Shown here one piece after another: positions 62,730 to 64,000 of a stretch of 64,000 bases of DNA. How positions within the stretch are numbered: the stretch's first letter is position 1; each line of letters begins with the position of its first letter. The DNA is from Siderastrea siderea. Its lineage: Eukaryota > Cnidaria > Anthozoa > Scleractinia > Rhizangiidae. Both the position numbers and the translations under genes were made by a program. A model generated the notes under the pieces. It had not been told where the DNA came from. It worked only from the letters and a program-made list of their open reading frames with translations, and did not search any database. Location of the stretch: positions 37,375,901 through 37,439,900 of the forward strand of contig OZ034970.1 of assembly GCA_964030785.1 (NCBI GenBank), written 5' to 3'.

Positions 62730-64000
62730 TTCTTGTCAGATGCATGACGGTGAGGCCGGCTGAATGCGGTATGCTTAATAAGACAGACCTCTTGTGGTGT
62801 TTCTGGGGTTAAGATGTAGATAAACCGTAAGCGCGTGAAACACAATTTTTTTGTTCACTCTCTTTCTCTGCTGTCAAACGATTAGGGAACTTGAGCAAAC
62901 ACTTCGGCGACGGCTGTCGAGAACGTCATGAAACAAAAGGTTTAATTAGCAAAACACCCGACTCTGCACGTGCGATACAGATGCTGTCCTCTGTAAAACA
63001 ACAACGTCAAATGACCAAATTCAAAGTTTTCTGTAGAACGTGAATACACCACTGTGAATTTCCTTTTTTCTACCCGAACTGTAACGCTGTCCTTACAAAC
63101 TCAGCTCCTGGATTGTTGGGCTACAGTAGACAGATTGAACGAGTTGAAACTTAATAGCGAAGAAGTTTGACATATTTGGAAGCCGTTTTTAAAGTGACGT
63201 TGTCCTTGACGTTGCCGTCGGAGTTGCTTTTAAGCTTAAAAGCTTCCTAATAAGTTTACAATTCCGGCCTTTCTTGGAGGTTGATATTCACTATTGGCTA
63301 TTTTTTGCAAAGCAGTGTAAATGAATTTTCTCCAACTGAGTTCACCCCAACCCTTCGCTATCCTCAACTAAGTTTGCCTTGTGCGCTGGACGTTCGTGCG
63401 TTACACACAAAAACATGACTTAAGTTTTACTCTCGGTCGAATATTGTTTTTCTCTATGGGTGCCTTATTTCAAATGATACACTACAGAAATTGTTATACT
63501 GTCATTTAGTCCAACAGGTTTACATTTTTGCTATTATTTCGCAGTAAAAACTTTTTGTAAGATATTATTATTTCCTTTAATTAACGAAAGGTATTCCCTA
63601 TGCAACATAGGCGCGCAAAGTATACTTGAGCTATTTTGGAGAGGGGAAGAGGGTTGAGGTGAATTACTCTTGCTTATTAGTACTCGTGATATTGACGGGT
63701 GCCTTAAATTGAAACTGGCGATGTCGTCTGAGACATTTATGCAATTGAGTGTCGATACAGAGGCCTTACTATTTCAGTTTGTTTATATATTCCTTCGATT
63801 CTTTTAAAGTGCTACTGTGATCAAAAAGATGAATTTTTTGTTCTCTCCATATTTCGAAAATATAAGCAAATATTACTCACCGTGCAAAGTTTTAAGTCGA
63901 AATTCGTAGGGGAAGTCCAATTATTTTAACTGTAATTTTCGAGTTCGGCTTGCCGCCATTACTCAATTCAAAAATGACCGGGAAGAGTTGGCCCGAGTTG
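62730..64000. other. Downstream stretch with nothing recognised
   Basis: No credible coding frame, RNA gene or clear repeat seen in the last 1.27 kb. Confidence 0.5.

Overview
The window is animal nuclear DNA, most likely from a stony coral or a close cnidarian relative. It is AT-rich and gene-sparse. One host gene has 13 phased exons with GT/AG introns, and the rest is packed with small cnidarian-type repeats: tRNA-derived SINE, CR1/L2-like LINE, MITEs, foldbacks and tetranucleotide arrays. The species cannot be named from sequence alone.

Layout. (1) 0.2-2.3 kb: a LINE 3' tail, a broken intronless glycosyltransferase-like gene, and an orientation-mixed repeat built on GTGGTCGCTTACGAGAG. (2) 2.47-37.24 kb, minus strand: one large receptor tyrosine kinase (RTK) gene. 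I assembled 13 exons whose phases all agree and which encode 913 residues: signal peptide, CUB, C-type-lectin-like domain, two FN3-type domains, one transmembrane helix, and a split kinase with every catalytic motif. Its introns hold most of the repeats. These include a 300-bp MITE with 11-bp target duplications inside an alternating minisatellite, a tandem SINE pair, a 4.4-kb decayed transposon-like coding region (12.9-17.3 kb), two inverted copies of a 1.3-kb element (one split by a 3.2-kb insertion with TAA duplications), a TTA-flanked MITE inside a foldback, and a dead LINE. (3) 37.2-42.46 kb: intergenic DNA with a decayed duplicate of the RTK CUB-exon region, microsatellites and a small broken ORF.

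(4) 42,465-59,330: a complete Maverick/Polinton (endogenous adintovirus-like) element of 16,866 bp. It has 232-bp terminal inverted repeats (TIRs) and a 6-bp TGCAGC target duplication. On the minus strand it carries protein-primed DNA polymerase B, a small SAP/NUMOD-like protein, a DDE integrase with chromodomain, a parvovirus-type phospholipase A2, an adenain-like protease, minor virion proteins, a hexon-type major capsid protein, a penton-like protein and a PPxY-bearing virion protein. On the plus strand it carries a packaging ATPase, a 744-residue fibre-like protein and a two-transmembrane protein. A symmetrical promoter with a 27-bp inverted repeat and a 12-bp tandem repeat separates the two blocks. 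Most genes start in a TAAATG-like context. The element is almost intact. Its weak points are an 11-A tract between minor capsid protein and protease, an integrase frame lacking an ATG before its first catalytic Asp, and a right end that carries reversed fragments of a second, diverged element.

(5) 59.3-64 kb: a foldback repeat, an isolated calpain-type exon, an intact intronless class A GPCR, and about 1.3 kb with nothing recognised.

The most interesting system is the Polinton. Its genes amount to a full virion programme (replication, integration, packaging, capsid, maturation protease, membrane lysis, attachment fibre). Several of its minor virion proteins carry sites matching the adenovirus protease consensus.
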